Assembly: GCA_032718475.1 (NCBI GenBank)
Contig: JAUCBJ010000225.1
Coordinates: 1 to 64,000 of the forward strand
Direction of reading: 5' to 3'
Source: Nemertoderma westbladi
Taxonomy: Eukaryota > Xenacoelomorpha > Nemertodermatida > Nemertodermatidae
DNA: 64,000 nucleotides
Positions 10,740 to 23,017 of the stretch are shown piece after piece; the first letter of the stretch is position 1; each line of letters starts with the position of its first letter. The notes beneath the pieces were generated by a model, which saw only the letters and a list, made by a program, of their open reading frames with translations, was not told the origin of the DNA and made no database searches. A program made the position numbers and the translations under genes.

Positions 10740-12005
10740 TGTAAAAGCTTCTGTGGGATATAACTGGCCCTTTTGCTTCGCAATCCAGTTTCCCCCCTAG
10801 GCGCTGGAATACTCTAAAAGGCTCTATAACTATATATATTCCCCTCGCCCGCAAGGTACCGTTATAGGTGTTTTAACGGACATAAAAGTCATTCTGCTAT
10901 ATACGTGTTTTGGCGGACATGGTAAGGCAAAAAACCTGCAATGCACCAAATACCTGTCACAGCTTAGCCGTGATGATTCAGATTGCGACATCTAGCAGCT
11001 GGTTGCTGGCATGGAAACAGCCATTGGACGCATGGTTCTTTGTTTGGCTTGAGCCAATCAGAGCGATTTTTTCTGTCGACGTGTAGATATTCAGCCGATG
11101 ATACTAGGAGTGTTCAGTCTTACTGTTTTTTGTGATACCGTTTTGTTGTTGCTATCTAGGCCAGGAACACCGGCTCTAGAGTCAATTCGTTTTCATACTT
11201 TAGAAGAAACATTAGTAGGCTTAAGATTATAGAGCGTATAACTGTTATCAGTTCTTAACATATCATATCACATATCGGTCTTGTCACATCTTGTCATATC
11301 ATATCTTAACCTACCGTCTTAATGCTGTTTACTGTTGTGTTTTGGTTGAATATTATTTGGAGAACATATATAAAGAACCCAAATTTCCCAATTTTCTTGA
11401 TACACTACAGGTTAGAGAGACGGGTTATATATAGCGATTGCGACTTATATTATTGTGGTATGTAGTGAATTTAATGCTATTTGATAAGCCCTACATGAGT
11501 CCATTGCTGTTCGCTTTATATATGATAAAATTCATTGACGGTCGGCAAATTAGTGAGCAGTATTGTGTGTTACCGGTAGTGTGCATGATTGTGACTGATA
11601 ACTAAGCATTTCCTAAAGAATGCGCCTCATACGTGAATCATAAGCCTTACCGACTTACCGTTGTGATTAGTATAAGTCATATCTCTGTTTACCTAGATAG
11701 AGCGCCACGTCCTGAAGGAACTGTTAATATTTCCCGAAAGTGAATAATATTAGTCAGAAATTAATTATTAACTATCAATCGAATAATACAATACAGTAAG
11801 CTTACACTGCAATAATAATCTAAGCCCTCAGAATCCAGTCTCCTGGGTATATCCAGCGGGTGAATGGACGCGCACTAGGCTGGCTTCTGCTAATGTTGTG
11901 TTTATTGGTATTAAATATTTGTCATCTTCTAAAGTCTATTTATAAACCAAAAGACATATAAATTTTGGCAGGTTAAACTGCTAAAGGTCTTCAAAAGCGC
12001 GTATA
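10740..12005 (+). repeat. 5' LTR of alpha
   Basis: Starts TGTAAAAGCTTCTG and ends GCGCGTATA, where the canonical last base pair CA has decayed to TA; the 3' LTR still ends GCGCGTACA. It shares specific variants with 40387-41652 (for example GGCCCTTTTGC and CCCCTAGGCGC) that the inner pair lacks, which identifies it as the partner of that LTR. Confidence 0.9.
11054..11375 (+). promoter_or_regulatory. Candidate LTR promoter elements (CCAAT box and TATA box)
   Basis: GAGCCAATCAGAGCG (CCAAT at 11054-11058) is conserved in every LTR copy, including the old fragments at 50.5 and 60.6 kb. A TATA-like TATATAAAG lies at 11367-11375; the inner LTRs read TTTATAAAG there. The 309-bp spacing means they need not belong to one core promoter. 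The transcription start is not known. Confidence 0.4.
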
Positions 12006-12019
12006 ATAACAGTTATTGA

Positions 12020-12042
12020 CTTTATTGCAGTAAGCAATAAAG
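12020..12042 (+). other. Conserved hairpin 15 bp after the 5' LTR
   Basis: CTTTATTGC and GCAATAAAG form a perfect 9-bp stem around the loop AGTAA. It is conserved in beta (28262-28284) and gamma (near 7408-7430). Its position is where the primer-binding site or packaging signal of an LTR element would lie. Confidence 0.6.
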
Positions 12043-12050
12043 TTGAAAGT

Positions 12051-12245
12051 ACCGGTCGGCCGGTAAACCTGAACCGGTACTTCTGTAGGTCAGTAGGCCC
12101 AACTGCCAGAACCGGTACTGCTCTAGGTCCGTAGGTCCAACTGCCAGAACCGGCACTTCTGTAAGTCCGTAGGCCCAACTGTCCTAACCGGTACTTCCAG
12201 TATAAGTACATTAGTATTATTCGATTTTGATTATTGTATACCGGT
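12051..12245 (+). promoter_or_regulatory. ACCGGT palindrome cluster A (LTR-proximal)
   Basis: ACCGGT cores at 12051, 12073, 12111, 12187 and 12240, plus a variant ACCGGC at 12149, lie in imperfect repeats of about 38 bp (AACCGGTACTTCTGTAGG-like). They look like binding sites for a dimeric factor; Grainyhead-type factors bind AACCGGTT. No factor can be assigned from sequence alone. Confidence 0.4.
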
Positions 12246-12420
12246 AGGTCTCGATATTAAATCGGGGACGCCTGGTTTTTATTGGGATTTTACTTAGGTC
12301 TATTTCTGTCAGTTTTATTTCCTAGTAAGTTAATATTGAGCTGAAGACGTGTAAGTCTGCTCAGATTGTTCAGATAACTGTAGGCCGGACTGTTGTCGGA
12401 TTGTTGTTGGGTTTGGAGAG

Positions 12421-12995
12421 ATTACGGCGTGTGTAGAGTTTGTCCGATAGAGTGCCAGTTAGTAAGTTGGGGCAGCCATAGCTGTAAGGTCAATCCCCTA
12501 TTAAAGAATAAGTCGTACTACCGTGTTAGAACGCATACTAACTAACCATTTTGGAATCTGCACATACTGTAGTTTATTTAGGCTTGACAGTATTCTGCCA
12601 GCGTTTTGGCCTGTGTTAGTTTGTGTGGTCTGTTCAGGTACCGTAATAGTTATTACTCAGATATTTTGTAGGCTGGATTGTTGTCTAGCTATTATTAGGT
12701 CTGAAGAGATTGCTGCGTGTGTAGAGTTTGTCCGATAGAGTGCCAGTTAGTAAGTTGGGGCAGCCATAGCTGTAAGGTCAATCCCCTCTTAAAGAATAAG
12801 TCGTCCTACCGTGTTAGAACGCATACTAACTAACCATTTTGGAATCTGCACATACAGTAGTTTATTTAGGCTTGGTGGTAGTCTGCCAGCGTTTTGGTTT
12901 ATATTTGTTTGAGTATTCTGTACGGGTAGCGTAATATTTATTATTCAGAGTTTATGCGATTATTCGCAACATTCATGTCCCCAAGTTTATTCCTA
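12421..12995 (+). repeat. 288-bp tandem duplication in the leader
   Basis: The block containing GTAGAGTTTGTCCGATAG recurs 288 bp downstream (12434 and 12722), followed in both units by the shared stretch GAACGCATACTAACTAACC. The same duplication is present in beta (from about 28676 and 28964) and gamma, so it predates these insertions. Confidence 0.7.
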
Positions 12996-13891
12996 CAGTA
13001 ATTGTGCTTGTTATACATACTGTTATAGTTAAATTAACCCCGGTACTACACGGGCTGCTTGGCGTAGGAAAAGACTGGTGACTTTGTGCTTCGGTCACTC
13101 CAGCAGATGCCGTGGTTCTTTTAACTGTTCAAGTATATTTAACTACTGATTATTTGTTGTACCAGTACTTGTACCTAATTTAGGGTTTAGTGTACAGTGC
13201 TTTCCGAAAGTAATTAGTGTGTAGTCAGTATATTTGTGTTGTAAAGTGGTTAATAGGCACGCTGGATCTGGTAGTCCGCGGTAATTAACTTCTAGGTAGG
13301 AACACTCCGTGATACATAACGTAGTACCTATAGCGATACGGTTATAGGTCGTCAGGCGGTGGTATTTTCCTATCTGGACAGTGCAATATATTTACTACTA
13401 CTTATTATTTTCAAATACCGTAGTACCCTGTCCGTTGTAACAAACCGAATTCTAACCCTTTGTTAGACTGGTTTGTAGACTTCCTGTAAAATTACCCTAA
13501 AAATTCGTACGTAATATTTTTGTTGTGTTTAATTAGAGAATTAATCTCACCCGTATCGTAAGTAATTTGTAGTATTAAGTAACTTAGGTAAATTAGAATT
13601 ATCAGTTTTAGTGTCCAATAAATAGCACTTCACTGAGAGCGCACAGCTTCTGTGTAATGACTTCCCCCAGAAATAATAACATTTATTTCAAATATTGAAA
13701 AAACCCATTTTAAACGGGTATATAAATATTATAAATCAACTCAAACGATTTATAAATAGTAGGCCTGCCATACAACAACTAGGTCTCAATATCAGTTGGA
13801 CTACTGCTTAAATAACGGTAATAAAGTAAGTTAAAGTAACCAAGTAACCCTAAAATATTCAGAAATTCAATTATTCTAAAATAATTGACAT

Positions 13892-14160
13892 ACCGGTATT
13901 TACCATAGGCTTATTATATTTATTTCTATAAATTTGAGCTAAAATCATACCGGTATTCTGTAATTAATTCTAGTTCATAATTATACTTATATATACTATA
14001 AGTGTACGCTGCATACCGGTATTCACGATAGGCCTATTATATATTTATATATATTTGTGCTAAAATTATATACCGGTACTCTGTGACAAACCTAGTTACA
14101 ATACTTATATATACTATAAGTGTATACCGGTATTCTAATATACTGCAATAAATTACCGGT
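13892..14160 (+). promoter_or_regulatory. ACCGGT palindrome cluster B (gag-proximal)
   Basis: Six ACCGGT cores (13892, 13949, 14015, 14072, 14126, 14155), mostly as TACCGGTA in AT-rich DNA and spaced about 54-66 bp apart except the last. Equivalent clusters lie at 30130-30425 in beta and 5380-5660 in gamma. The even spacing and perfect palindromes suggest protein binding or a role in RNA dimerisation. Confidence 0.45.
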
Positions 14161-14241
14161 ACTAGGCCAACGGTCATACTGAATTACTAGACTTGCTTTA
14201 ACTGTAACTATAGCAGTAAGCATTCAACTGTATAGCTAAAC

Positions 14242-17200
14242 ATGTCTGACACTCAGCAAAACCTGTCAGACAGTCTAATCGATACAACCATCTGTGACAC
14301 AGATAGGAGTGTGGAGCGATTAAGAAAGGAGTTCAGCTCACCTCCTACTGAAAGAAAGGTCATCCCTCCAGTAGTAGTATCAGACCCTAAGCTAATCCAA
14401 CACCGTAGGTCTATCATCGGCACTCGGGCCCAAGTCAAACGGAACCAGGAAGCAGCTGTCCCACAGCAGCAACAGCCTAGTCAAGAAACTTGTTCCCAGC
14501 GATCTGATAGCTCCAGTAGTTCGGATACTGTCGAACTGACCCCCGAACGCAGATTGCAGATGGCGGCTAAAGCCTACTCGGACCCCCTTCTCACCCTTCC
14601 TGCCGCAGTGCTAATTACTATATTGATTGCGGTGGAGGAACATCAAGCCGATTGGGCGAGAAATAAGCGAGCAACCCAAGATAATTATGCGGGATACGCC
14701 AGGGAAGAATTGATGTCTATTGTCGAGTCACAATGGAACTTTCCCGGACCCGGACTCCCGTTAGATCTGTCCGAGGCTACTTGGGAAGATATACACAGGA
14801 TGGGAGTGGCTAAAGATACTATGGATCCAGCTGTTTGGAAGAGGTCGGCAGCAGGATATGTGCAGGGATTCTTCGGCTCCTTAGAGCGATTAGAAGAACA
14901 ACTGTTTCGACAACCCCAAGGACCTCAAGAGCAGGAAGAACTGCTATATCAAGTACGCGAAAGAACCCTACGCATTCGACTAATCCTATCAGCTTTTGAG
15001 GAAACTTCCAAAAGAAGACAGGACACGTCGCTGCAGGTTGCTGTCAAAACTTGGTTCCAGCGGGTAGGTCTCAAAGTACAAGAAACAGACCAGTGGAAAT
15101 CCCAGTTGTCTGAGAGACTAACCTATGACGAACCAACCGATGTCACCCTTCCTCAAGTGGAAGGCGAAGAGACCGCAGAGAGACCACGAACGAGAGACGC
15201 CATCGACATTTATCTGTCCGACTATCAGCGATTCCTAGGAGACGAAGAGTTGAGGAGACGGCTGTCTGGACTTTCCCCTAATAGTGAAGGAACCCAGCGT
15301 GTGTTAGACTCAATCGATGCTGAAATGTTAGCGGCTAACCAAGCTGAGTTTGATGAAAAACTTCGCCTCACTAGAGTCCAAGAAGAACTAGTAAAGAAAA
15401 AACGGATAGAAGACCGAAAGGCAGCTGCAGTAACAGCGGCAATGGCCGAAGTGGAAGCGGAAAGAAAAGCAGCGGCGGCAGAAGCAGAAGTAGAAAGAAA
15501 AGCAGCAGAAGCAGAAAAAAAGGCAGCAAAGGCAGTGGCAGAAGCAGAACGGAGAGCCTCTGAGGAGACTACCCAACTGGAGTTAGAAAATCTGCAAGAG
15601 ATGCAAGACAACATAAATAAACAGTTAACTGCTAGTCGAATGCAGATGATGAGACGATCTACTCCAAAACGCCAGGGATACACGTCATCAGAGGAAAGCG
15701 AAACCACCGATCCTGAAGGCGGCGGAAATAGATCTCGTCTAAGCAGGCGTAGAAAAACATCTCACCGCCACAAATTGCCTGATTTGCCCCCGGCGGTTAG
15801 AAGACAACTAACTAGCACAGACTTAGGTAGTACAGAACCCACAGAACAAATTATTCAGGTCAAAAGACTCCCTACAATAGTTGATGAGCCTGAAATAATT
15901 AGGCTTGTCGTTCCCAAAGCAACTTCTGTGCTAGAGACCCCTGTACTTCCAGAGCTTAACTCTAAATTCCCTTTACATAGTACTACACTGCCTGTACCCG
16001 GTAGAACAGTCCATGAGAATATCCCTGTCCTGGAAGCTGAGAGAGAAATCAAAGATTTGTCTCCCGTCGTCCCACGTCAGCCCGCTACAATGTTGGCGAC
16101 TCCCGCTTCGGCGGTCGAGTGGGTAGAAGAGGGACGGCGGGGGATGAATCTCCTGCTCGGACAGATGCAGGAGACTGTCTACCAACTTAAGGGAACAGTA
16201 AGGGAAGGTAGGGCCGAATTGCAAGAAGTGCAGCAAAGTATCGCGCTAGAACGCGACAAATTAGTCAATATCCAAAAGGGAATACCAATACCCCCTGTAA
16301 AATTGTGTCAACCTGTTAGGTCTGAAGTAGTACATGCGCAAGGTGTGGAGCCTACATGCATCTATACTGCTAGTGAAGTAGAAACTCCTATAGCAAACCC
16401 TATTAAGGGTGATTATAGACCTGTTATTAATGATATCCCTTATAGACCTGACAATGATCCGAGAAATTTATATAACGATAATTCGATATTAAATAACACG
16501 ATGGCACAAGAAAGCTTTACGCGTCAGATGGCTAGAACAGAAGCCCGCCAAGCGGTCAAAGTGGGAGAGATCGTTAAATTCAATGGAGATGAGATGAAAT
16601 GGCTACCTTTCAATGAATATTACAAAGATAGCATACAAAACTCTGTACTATCTAACGGAGAGAAACTTAGGTTCCTCATCAAGTGATTGGAAGGACCTCC
16701 CAGGTTAATGGCGTTAAAGTTTATTGGACATCCAGAAGGATTAAGACAAGTATGGGATACATTAAACATCAGGTATGGTAACAAGGATAACATAGCTAAG
16801 TATTTGTATGCAAAATTAGTAGCCCCCCGACACTTCCTTAGTAGCGGGATTATAGAGTTTTCCGATGAAATTCAGGAGATCTGTAGACAATTGGACTGGT
16901 TAGGTAAGTCTCATGAATATCAGAGTTCCATGGTTATTGGAGCAGTAGTCTCTACTTTACCAAAGGGTGGAGTATGTACACGTTGGGACAAGAAAGTGTT
17001 GTACATGAATGAACAACAACGACGAAACCCTACCATGACTGATCTCATGTCCTTCTTAGATGGTGAAGTAAAACTACAACTCATCAAGCAGTCCAGAGAG
17101 AAAACATCGGAAAATAAGGTAAGTGAGAAACCCGCTTCTAGGAGAAGAGTAACACCGGTGTGTTACACTGACGACGGCGAAAGCCAAGCTTCTCAAGAAG

Positions 17201-19152
17201 AGGACAGCGGGAAAGACATTGAGAGATCTTACTACGTTGGAAAAACCTCAAAAGATGTAAGTAAATACAAGGCTCGAAACAATGATAGGAGAGAACAGGT
17301 TGTCAAGACCCCTCCTCAGTCTCCTAACAGAATGCACCGAAGAAAACCCGAAGAAAAAACGAGAGTGCATCAAGTTACCCAAGGTAAAGTGAGTAACATA
17401 AAACCTAACTGTGCGTTGTGCGACGGGACCCACCGTTTGAGTGCGTGTGCTGAATTTCTAAAGAAATCCCTTGTAGACAGACGTGCAGTCGTATGGGACA
17501 AGCGGTTATGCTATAATTGCCTCAGACCAGGACACCAACGGCGAACCTGTTACTCCGATATAAAGTGTGCAAAGTGTGGCGCGAAACATCACATCTTGTT
17601 ACACAGTGAGTTCGAACGAGACAAACTGAGTCAGGTAAGTGAGCCCGAACTACATGTCCAATTCAGTGATGTAAACGACACTGATCAAGAATCTGAGATG
17701 GAAGGATTCTATACTGACGAATTCTCCGACGCCAACGAATCCTGTTATCTAATCAATACCACAGTGTATCGAGCACTTACTTATGAAAAGGACACCAACG
17801 ATGAGTTTCCCCCAACTACTTTTGCCAAACAACCATCTTGGAAAGCTCCAACTTCCAACGTAGGAATCAGAGAATTTCCTGTAGTGCAGGTAAGAGTTCA
17901 CGGTCTTAACAAAAGTTACATAGTGAACGCCCTCCTTGACTCCGGCAGCACAGGAACATTCATCGATCAAGAACTAGCCGAAGATATCTTTGCTGGACAA
18001 CCCAAGTTCCGGACTAAATTGAATATGTCAGGAATTATGCAGGTTTGGAAATCTACCCTAACGGCAGATTACTATGTAGGTGTGTTGTCCACCCCCCAGG
18101 ATAAGTTAGGAGCACAAGGTATAAGGTCGGTAAAAATGGTGGCTATAAAGAACTTCGCTACTACTCAAGCAGACCTTTATAATTGGGACGAGGATGAGAG
18201 CATCCAACATCTTAAGATACCTCGATTCCAGACAGATTATCCTGGAGTGCAAATACTCATCGGCCAAAACGCGCATGAGGCGCTCGAAACATTGGAGAAA
18301 CGGCCTGCTCAACCACAACCACTGCAAACCTATGCGGTAAGAACTAGAGTAGGTTGGTACTTTACTGGCCCTTCCCGCAGGACTCTCGCAGAGAGAATGC
18401 CACAAGAACAAACATACCAAGTAAACGATTGGGAAGTGGAGAGCAGTGAGGTGGACGAACTAACTGAGGGAATACCATACTCCTCAGATAATGACGACAT
18501 CTACCAACTCTTCGATGAAGAGAACACAATCGACCTACTTACAGAAACCCAAACTTGGAAAAATCAGGTGAACCTATGTCAACTGATTCGCCCATCGGAA
18601 CCCATCGCTTACAATGACGAACTCAACGATGAGATAGAGCGCTACAACGCTAGAACTCGGGACGAACTAGCCGTACGATTCTTTACTCAGGAACTGGTAG
18701 AGCCCAATTCATATGATAAGGCTCTATCGATAGAAGAAGAAAGAGCCAAGCAAATCCAGGAAACAACTACACGTTTTTTAAAGGATCAAGGTAGATATGA
18801 AATCGGCCTACCATTTCGAAAACGAGAACCTAGATTTATAAATAACAGACCCTTGGCAGAGAAAAGAATCGCTCAATTACATCGACGCCTTACAGCTAAT
18901 GCTTCAGCGAAAGAAATGTACCAAATTCAGCTGAAGAAATTTGTAACAAAGGGATACGCGGAGCGAGTACCGGAAGGAACACCAGTGACTGAGAGAACGT
19001 ATTACTTAACACATCATTACGTTCCCAAACCCGGTAAACCACACGAAGTACGAGTCGTATTCGATGGCTCCGCCCTATATATGGGCGGAGACTCAATTCC
19101 GAGTTGTTACCAGGACCCAACTTACTCCAATCTTTGTTGGGAATACTTTTAA
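14242..19152 (+). pseudogene. Alpha gag-protease and N-terminal RT (one internal stop)
   Basis: One frame runs from the ATG at 14242 to 19152, interrupted only by TGA at 16684-16686, where beta and gamma have TGC (Cys). Order: N-terminal gag with hydrophobic patch and Ala/Glu/Lys coiled coil (15410-15590); DUF1759-type domain ending around the stop; zinc-knuckle region (CALC..H..C, CYNC..GH..C, CAKC..HH at about 17410-17600); aspartic protease with LLDSGSTGTF near 17930; then the RT N-terminus with RVVFDGSA near 19050. The start codon is preceded by a leader without in-frame coding, and the MSDT start is shared with gamma. The frame breaks at about 19101-19107 and continues in the next ORF. 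Confidence 0.85.
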
Positions 19153-20771
19153 GATTAAGACAATATTCCATCGCGTTCGCCTCAGACATAGAGGGAATGT
19201 TCTTACAAGTCAAGGCGCTGGATAGAGATAGAGACAGCCTGAGATTTCTGTGGTGGCCTGAAGGAGACCTCAATCAGAAACCGGTAGAGTACTGGATGAC
19301 CATCCAGGCTTTTGGAATCATATCAAGCCCTTCCAACGCCTGCTCCGTGGTGCGAACCACTGCGAATGACAACCGAGACTCCTTCTCAAAAGAAGTGATA
19401 GACAACATAAAACGCAATATATACATGGACGACAATTTAAGGTCCCTTCCATCAGTAGAAGAAGCCATAGCTGTCGCGAAAGGAATGGTAGATTGTTTGA
19501 AAAGAGGTGGATTTCGACTGACGAAATTCACTAGCAACTCCCGTGAGTTTCTGGAAGCCATACCGGTAGAAGACCGAGGAACGAAAGACCTAGACTTAAT
19601 AAAGGACGATCTTCCTGAAACCAAGACGCTTGGCTTGAAGTGGGACACTGAAAGAGACATCCTGTTTTTTCAGTTAAAACAGCGAGATAATCCAGTTCGG
19701 ACCAAACGGATTTGTTTAAGTATCCTGAGCACTTATTTCGACCCATTGGGATTTATTAGCCCAGTTATATTGATTGCTCGGAGTTTAGTACAACAAATGT
19801 GGCTTGAAAACCACTCATGGGACGATCCGCTTAAGGGTGAACTGTTAAAGAAATGGATGAAATGGGAAGATTCTCTACCTGCCATCGAGAACTTTATAAT
19901 TTCCCGTACCTATTTTGGCCATGTTCTTCCTACGTATTCCTATCAACTCCATGTGTTTGGAGACGCCAGCGACATGGGAATAGGTATAGTAGCATATCTG
20001 CGAGTCGAAACTCCGGATGGGATCAAAGTCGCCTTGGTTACCTCTAAGGCATTGATTAACAACAAGTTAAAGGTTCCTCGAGCGGAGTTAAAGGCAGCTT
20101 TATACGCTACAGCCATCGGACGGAACGTAACAGAACAAATCGACTATCCACTGGAGAAAACTGTTTATTGGACCGACGCTTTACTCGTGTTGGAGTATCT
20201 AACCAATGAAGTCTGTCAGTTCAGCGTTTTTGTTACTAACAGAGTAGCTATTATTCTTAGTCGCACAAAGATAGATCAATGGAGACATTGCCCTGGTACG
20301 ATTAATCCAGCCGATATCGCCTCCAGGGGAGCAACTCCACAGGAACTGATAGATACTCCAGATTGGTTGGGTGGACCCGACTTCCTGAGCAAGGAAGAGG
20401 ATGAATGGCCTCCTCACCTTACTACGGCAGAGATTAGACAAGCCAAGGGAGCGGAGACAGTCAAACCTAAAACCCGGGCGAGTAAATCGAAGTTATTTAA
20501 ACCGACTATCGATCTATCTGTATTACATGCTTCCGGGAATGATGCTTCGGATCCACAATCCCTCAACACAAAAAAGTCTGTTGTGGAAATTAGAGATAGA
20601 GATTGGAAATCTGGAATACCAGACGTCTCGCAAGGAATCTCACCCAGGCTGCAGAGAGCAATGCATCATTACAGTTCCTGGAATCGGCTCTGTAAAGCCG
20701 TCACATATTTAAGACGATGTTTTCATCATCACACTCTAGGACGAAGACCACTAGTGATAACGCTCCATTGA
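19104..20771 (+). pseudogene. Alpha RT catalytic core and RNase H
   Basis: Continues pol after a small indel at about 19101-19107. It contains the BEL-typical PGPNLLQSLLGILLR, the catalytic YMDD at about 19424-19435 and KTLGLKWD. An RNase H/Peptidase A17-like region follows, with HVFGDASDMG, PRAELKAA and VYWTDALLVL, ending in DIASRGATPQEL. This is the segment missing from beta and gamma. Another indel near 20733-20740 separates it from integrase. The two frameshifts would inactivate this copy, but the catalytic motifs are intact, so decay is recent. Confidence 0.85.
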
Positions 20772-22306
20772 CATCTGCACAAGTTCATGTTATTAAAAAT
20801 TTACCCAAATATAAGACATCTGACCGTTTTCTAAAGGAGAAAATTAGTCACCAGGAGCATGAAGAAACCAATAAGCAGATACTGAGACTCCTGCAATGCT
20901 ATGAGGATTCCGAAAAGTATTTCCTGTTGTTGAGAAATCCGCAGATGCGCTTAAGGGATCGATTCTCGAGCACAATGATAGATGGGTTAATACGTGTTGG
21001 AGGAAGACTCACCAATGCGCCCTTATCCTTTGACACCAAATTCCCCATACTTATTAGAAATCTTGAAGTACAAATCAAGATGATTGTAGATGTTCACAGT
21101 AAACTTTATCATGCTGGTAGAGAACGAATTCTTAGCGAAATTCGAACTCGCTATTATTTTGATAAACCCCGTAGAGCTCTGAACCAAGTTCTTAGGAACT
21201 GCATACCCTGTAGGAAAGCATTCAGTAGGCCTTTAACACAGCGAGAGGCAGAATTACCTAGGGAACGAGTAAGCTTCTATGAACCACCTTTTACTAATAC
21301 TGGTGTAGATTTATTTGGCCCTATTGAAGTATATCGTGCTAGGACTATAGTCAAGAGATGGTGTGTCATCTTCGTGTGCATGACTTGTAGAGCCATCCAT
21401 CTCGATATGGTGAACGATCTATCTACCAACAGCTTCGTCTTAAGTTTACGACGACAGATCGCTCGCTTCGGGACGAGTAATACCATGAGATCGGATAAGG
21501 GAACGAACTTCATTGGTGCCAACAACGAAATACAGGCTTACGTGAAGGACTGGAACCAAAGACAGGTGGACGACCAGCTAAGGATAACAGCGTCTAGCTG
21601 GACCTTCAACGCCGCCGACGCCCCTTGGTGGGGAGGAAGTTGGGAGAGATTAATTCGAAGTGTCAAAACCGCATTTCACTTTATAGTGCCATGCCGCGCG
21701 TATCTCACCGACGAACTTTTGCGGACGTTAATGGAGGAAATCGCTGCCTATCTCAACGAGAGACCGCTTATGCCAGTCTCATCGAGTCCCGATTCCCTGG
21801 AAGCGCTAACACCCGCGCACTTCCTACTGAAGAAACCTGTAGCCATGCTCCCACGATCGGAGATTGCCGACGGAGACGAATACTGCCGTCGAACTAGGCA
21901 ACTTATGCAGTTGCTATCCCGTCGTTTCGCTGACCATTTCGAGAAACATTATCTGCCCACGCTACAACTTCGAACTAAGTGGTTTGCGCAGCAAGAAAAC
22001 GTCAGCGCCGGAGATATGGTGCTTATTGTAGATCCAGACCTCCCACGTAAACGGTGGCAGACAGGTCGTATCATCGAGACCCACATCTCAGATGATGGTT
22101 TAGTACGCTCGGTAGAACTCATCGTCATGCGGCGTAACTTCAAGAAGCCAGGCATAATCTTTGAGATGCAACAACTCAATCGCCCAGTTGGTCGTTTATG
22201 TTTACTGGAAAGAGACAGAGAACTCTCCGGAAACTATGGAAGGCAAGACACTCTTCCCACGACCACCTCCCTAATTCCTCAAACATCTAGGGACTCCCCC
22301 ACGTGA
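20717..22306 (+). CDS. Alpha integrase
   Basis: Zn-binding HHCC module (H..H in SKLYHAGRE, then CIPC) followed by an rve core. The catalytic triad is visible as D in GVDLFGP (about 21307), D in RSDKGTNF (about 21493) and E in SWERLIRS (about 21646). The C-terminal DUF5641-like domain has DMVLIVDPDLPRKRW. The ORF ends at 22306 with a tail conserved in gamma and beta (GRLCL, LPTTTSLI). The nominal ORF start lies in the overlap with the RT frame because of the frameshift at 20733-20740; in the original element it was part of one polyprotein. Confidence 0.85.
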   Translation: MFSSSHSRTKTTSDNAPLTSAQVHVIKNLPKYKTSDRFLKEKISHQEHEETNKQILRLLQCYEDSEKYFLLLRNPQMRLRDRFSSTMIDGLIRVGGRLTNAPLSFDTKFPILIRNLEVQIKMIVDVHSKLYHAGRERILSEIRTRYYFDKPRRALNQVLRNCIPCRKAFSRPLTQREAELPRERVSFYEPPFTNTGVDLFGPIEVYRARTIVKRWCVIFVCMTCRAIHLDMVNDLSTNSFVLSLRRQIARFGTSNTMRSDKGTNFIGANNEIQAYVKDWNQRQVDDQLRITASSWTFNAADAPWWGGSWERLIRSVKTAFHFIVPCRAYLTDELLRTLMEEIAAYLNERPLMPVSSSPDSLEALTPAHFLLKKPVAMLPRSEIADGDEYCRRTRQLMQLLSRRFADHFEKHYLPTLQLRTKWFAQQENVSAGDMVLIVDPDLPRKRWQTGRIIETHISDDGLVRSVELIVMRRNFKKPGIIFEMQQLNRPVGRLCLLERDRELSGNYGRQDTLPTTTSLIPQTSRDSPT

Positions 22307-22855
22307 TACGTCTGGAGTGGGTGTATGACTATATTATTTTATCTATTTTGTTATATTTTTATATGCGAACTTTATTATGTACTTTATTATAATCGTTTTT
22401 ATTCAATTTTATTTAGTAGAATGTTATTTTAGTGATTATTTAGTAGATTAGTGCCATATATTAGTGTTTATTACGTACGTAATTACTTATAATATATATT
22501 TAGTGCGACGGCGAGAAAATAATTATTTTTCTCTTTCCTTACTGTCCGTATCATATTATAAATACGTGACTACAGTAAGATGAAATGTCCGTACTTCTTA
22601 AAGTACAATTAAAGCCACTACTATATTCAAGTATTATTGGTAGGCAGAGTATTAGGAATGCAAAGTTCAGATCCTCGTGTCTCGGCTAAACCAAGCTCTG
22701 GGTAGACCTTGGAAACGACTTGCCTCTTCACACTGACATTGCTTCGTGCGATATTGCTCTTCTACCTTATATTAAATAATACATATAGTAGCGTGATGTC
22801 CATATAACAGTAGCGTAAAACGCAAATAAATCTGTTAAACCTTTTGACCATCTGT

Positions 22856-22962
22856 AATTCTAGTCGATTAAGATATCGCGGCACCCACCGATATACTTGA
22901 AAGACCAATTCTAGAATCAGTGGTTAACATCCCCAGACAAGTTCTGGAATAAATCGGTGCCC
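22856..22962 (+). repeat. Structured repeat, unit 1
   Basis: ATTCTAG (22857-22863) pairs with CTAGAAT (22911-22917), enclosing GTCGATTAAGATATCG. A second hairpin CCAGA/TCTGG (22933-22937 and 22943-22947, loop CAAGT) follows. CACCGAT within the first domain can pair with ATCGGTG downstream. Confidence 0.5.
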
Positions 22963-23017
22963 ATCTTAAATATTAATTTAATATTTATTAAAATCTGTAA
23001 AATTCAGATCCGTTAAC

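Larger units (their letters stand above)
12006..14241 (+). promoter_or_regulatory. 5' leader of alpha (2.2 kb, non-coding)
   Basis: Between the LTR and gag. No tRNA-type primer-binding site beginning TGG follows the LTR; instead there is a hairpin at 12020-12042. It contains a first ACCGGT cluster (12051-12245), a 288-bp tandem duplication (12421 to about 12995) and a second ACCGGT cluster (13892-14160) just before gag. The leader is colinear in beta and gamma. Short ORFs inside it are not conserved in a coding manner. Confidence 0.65.
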
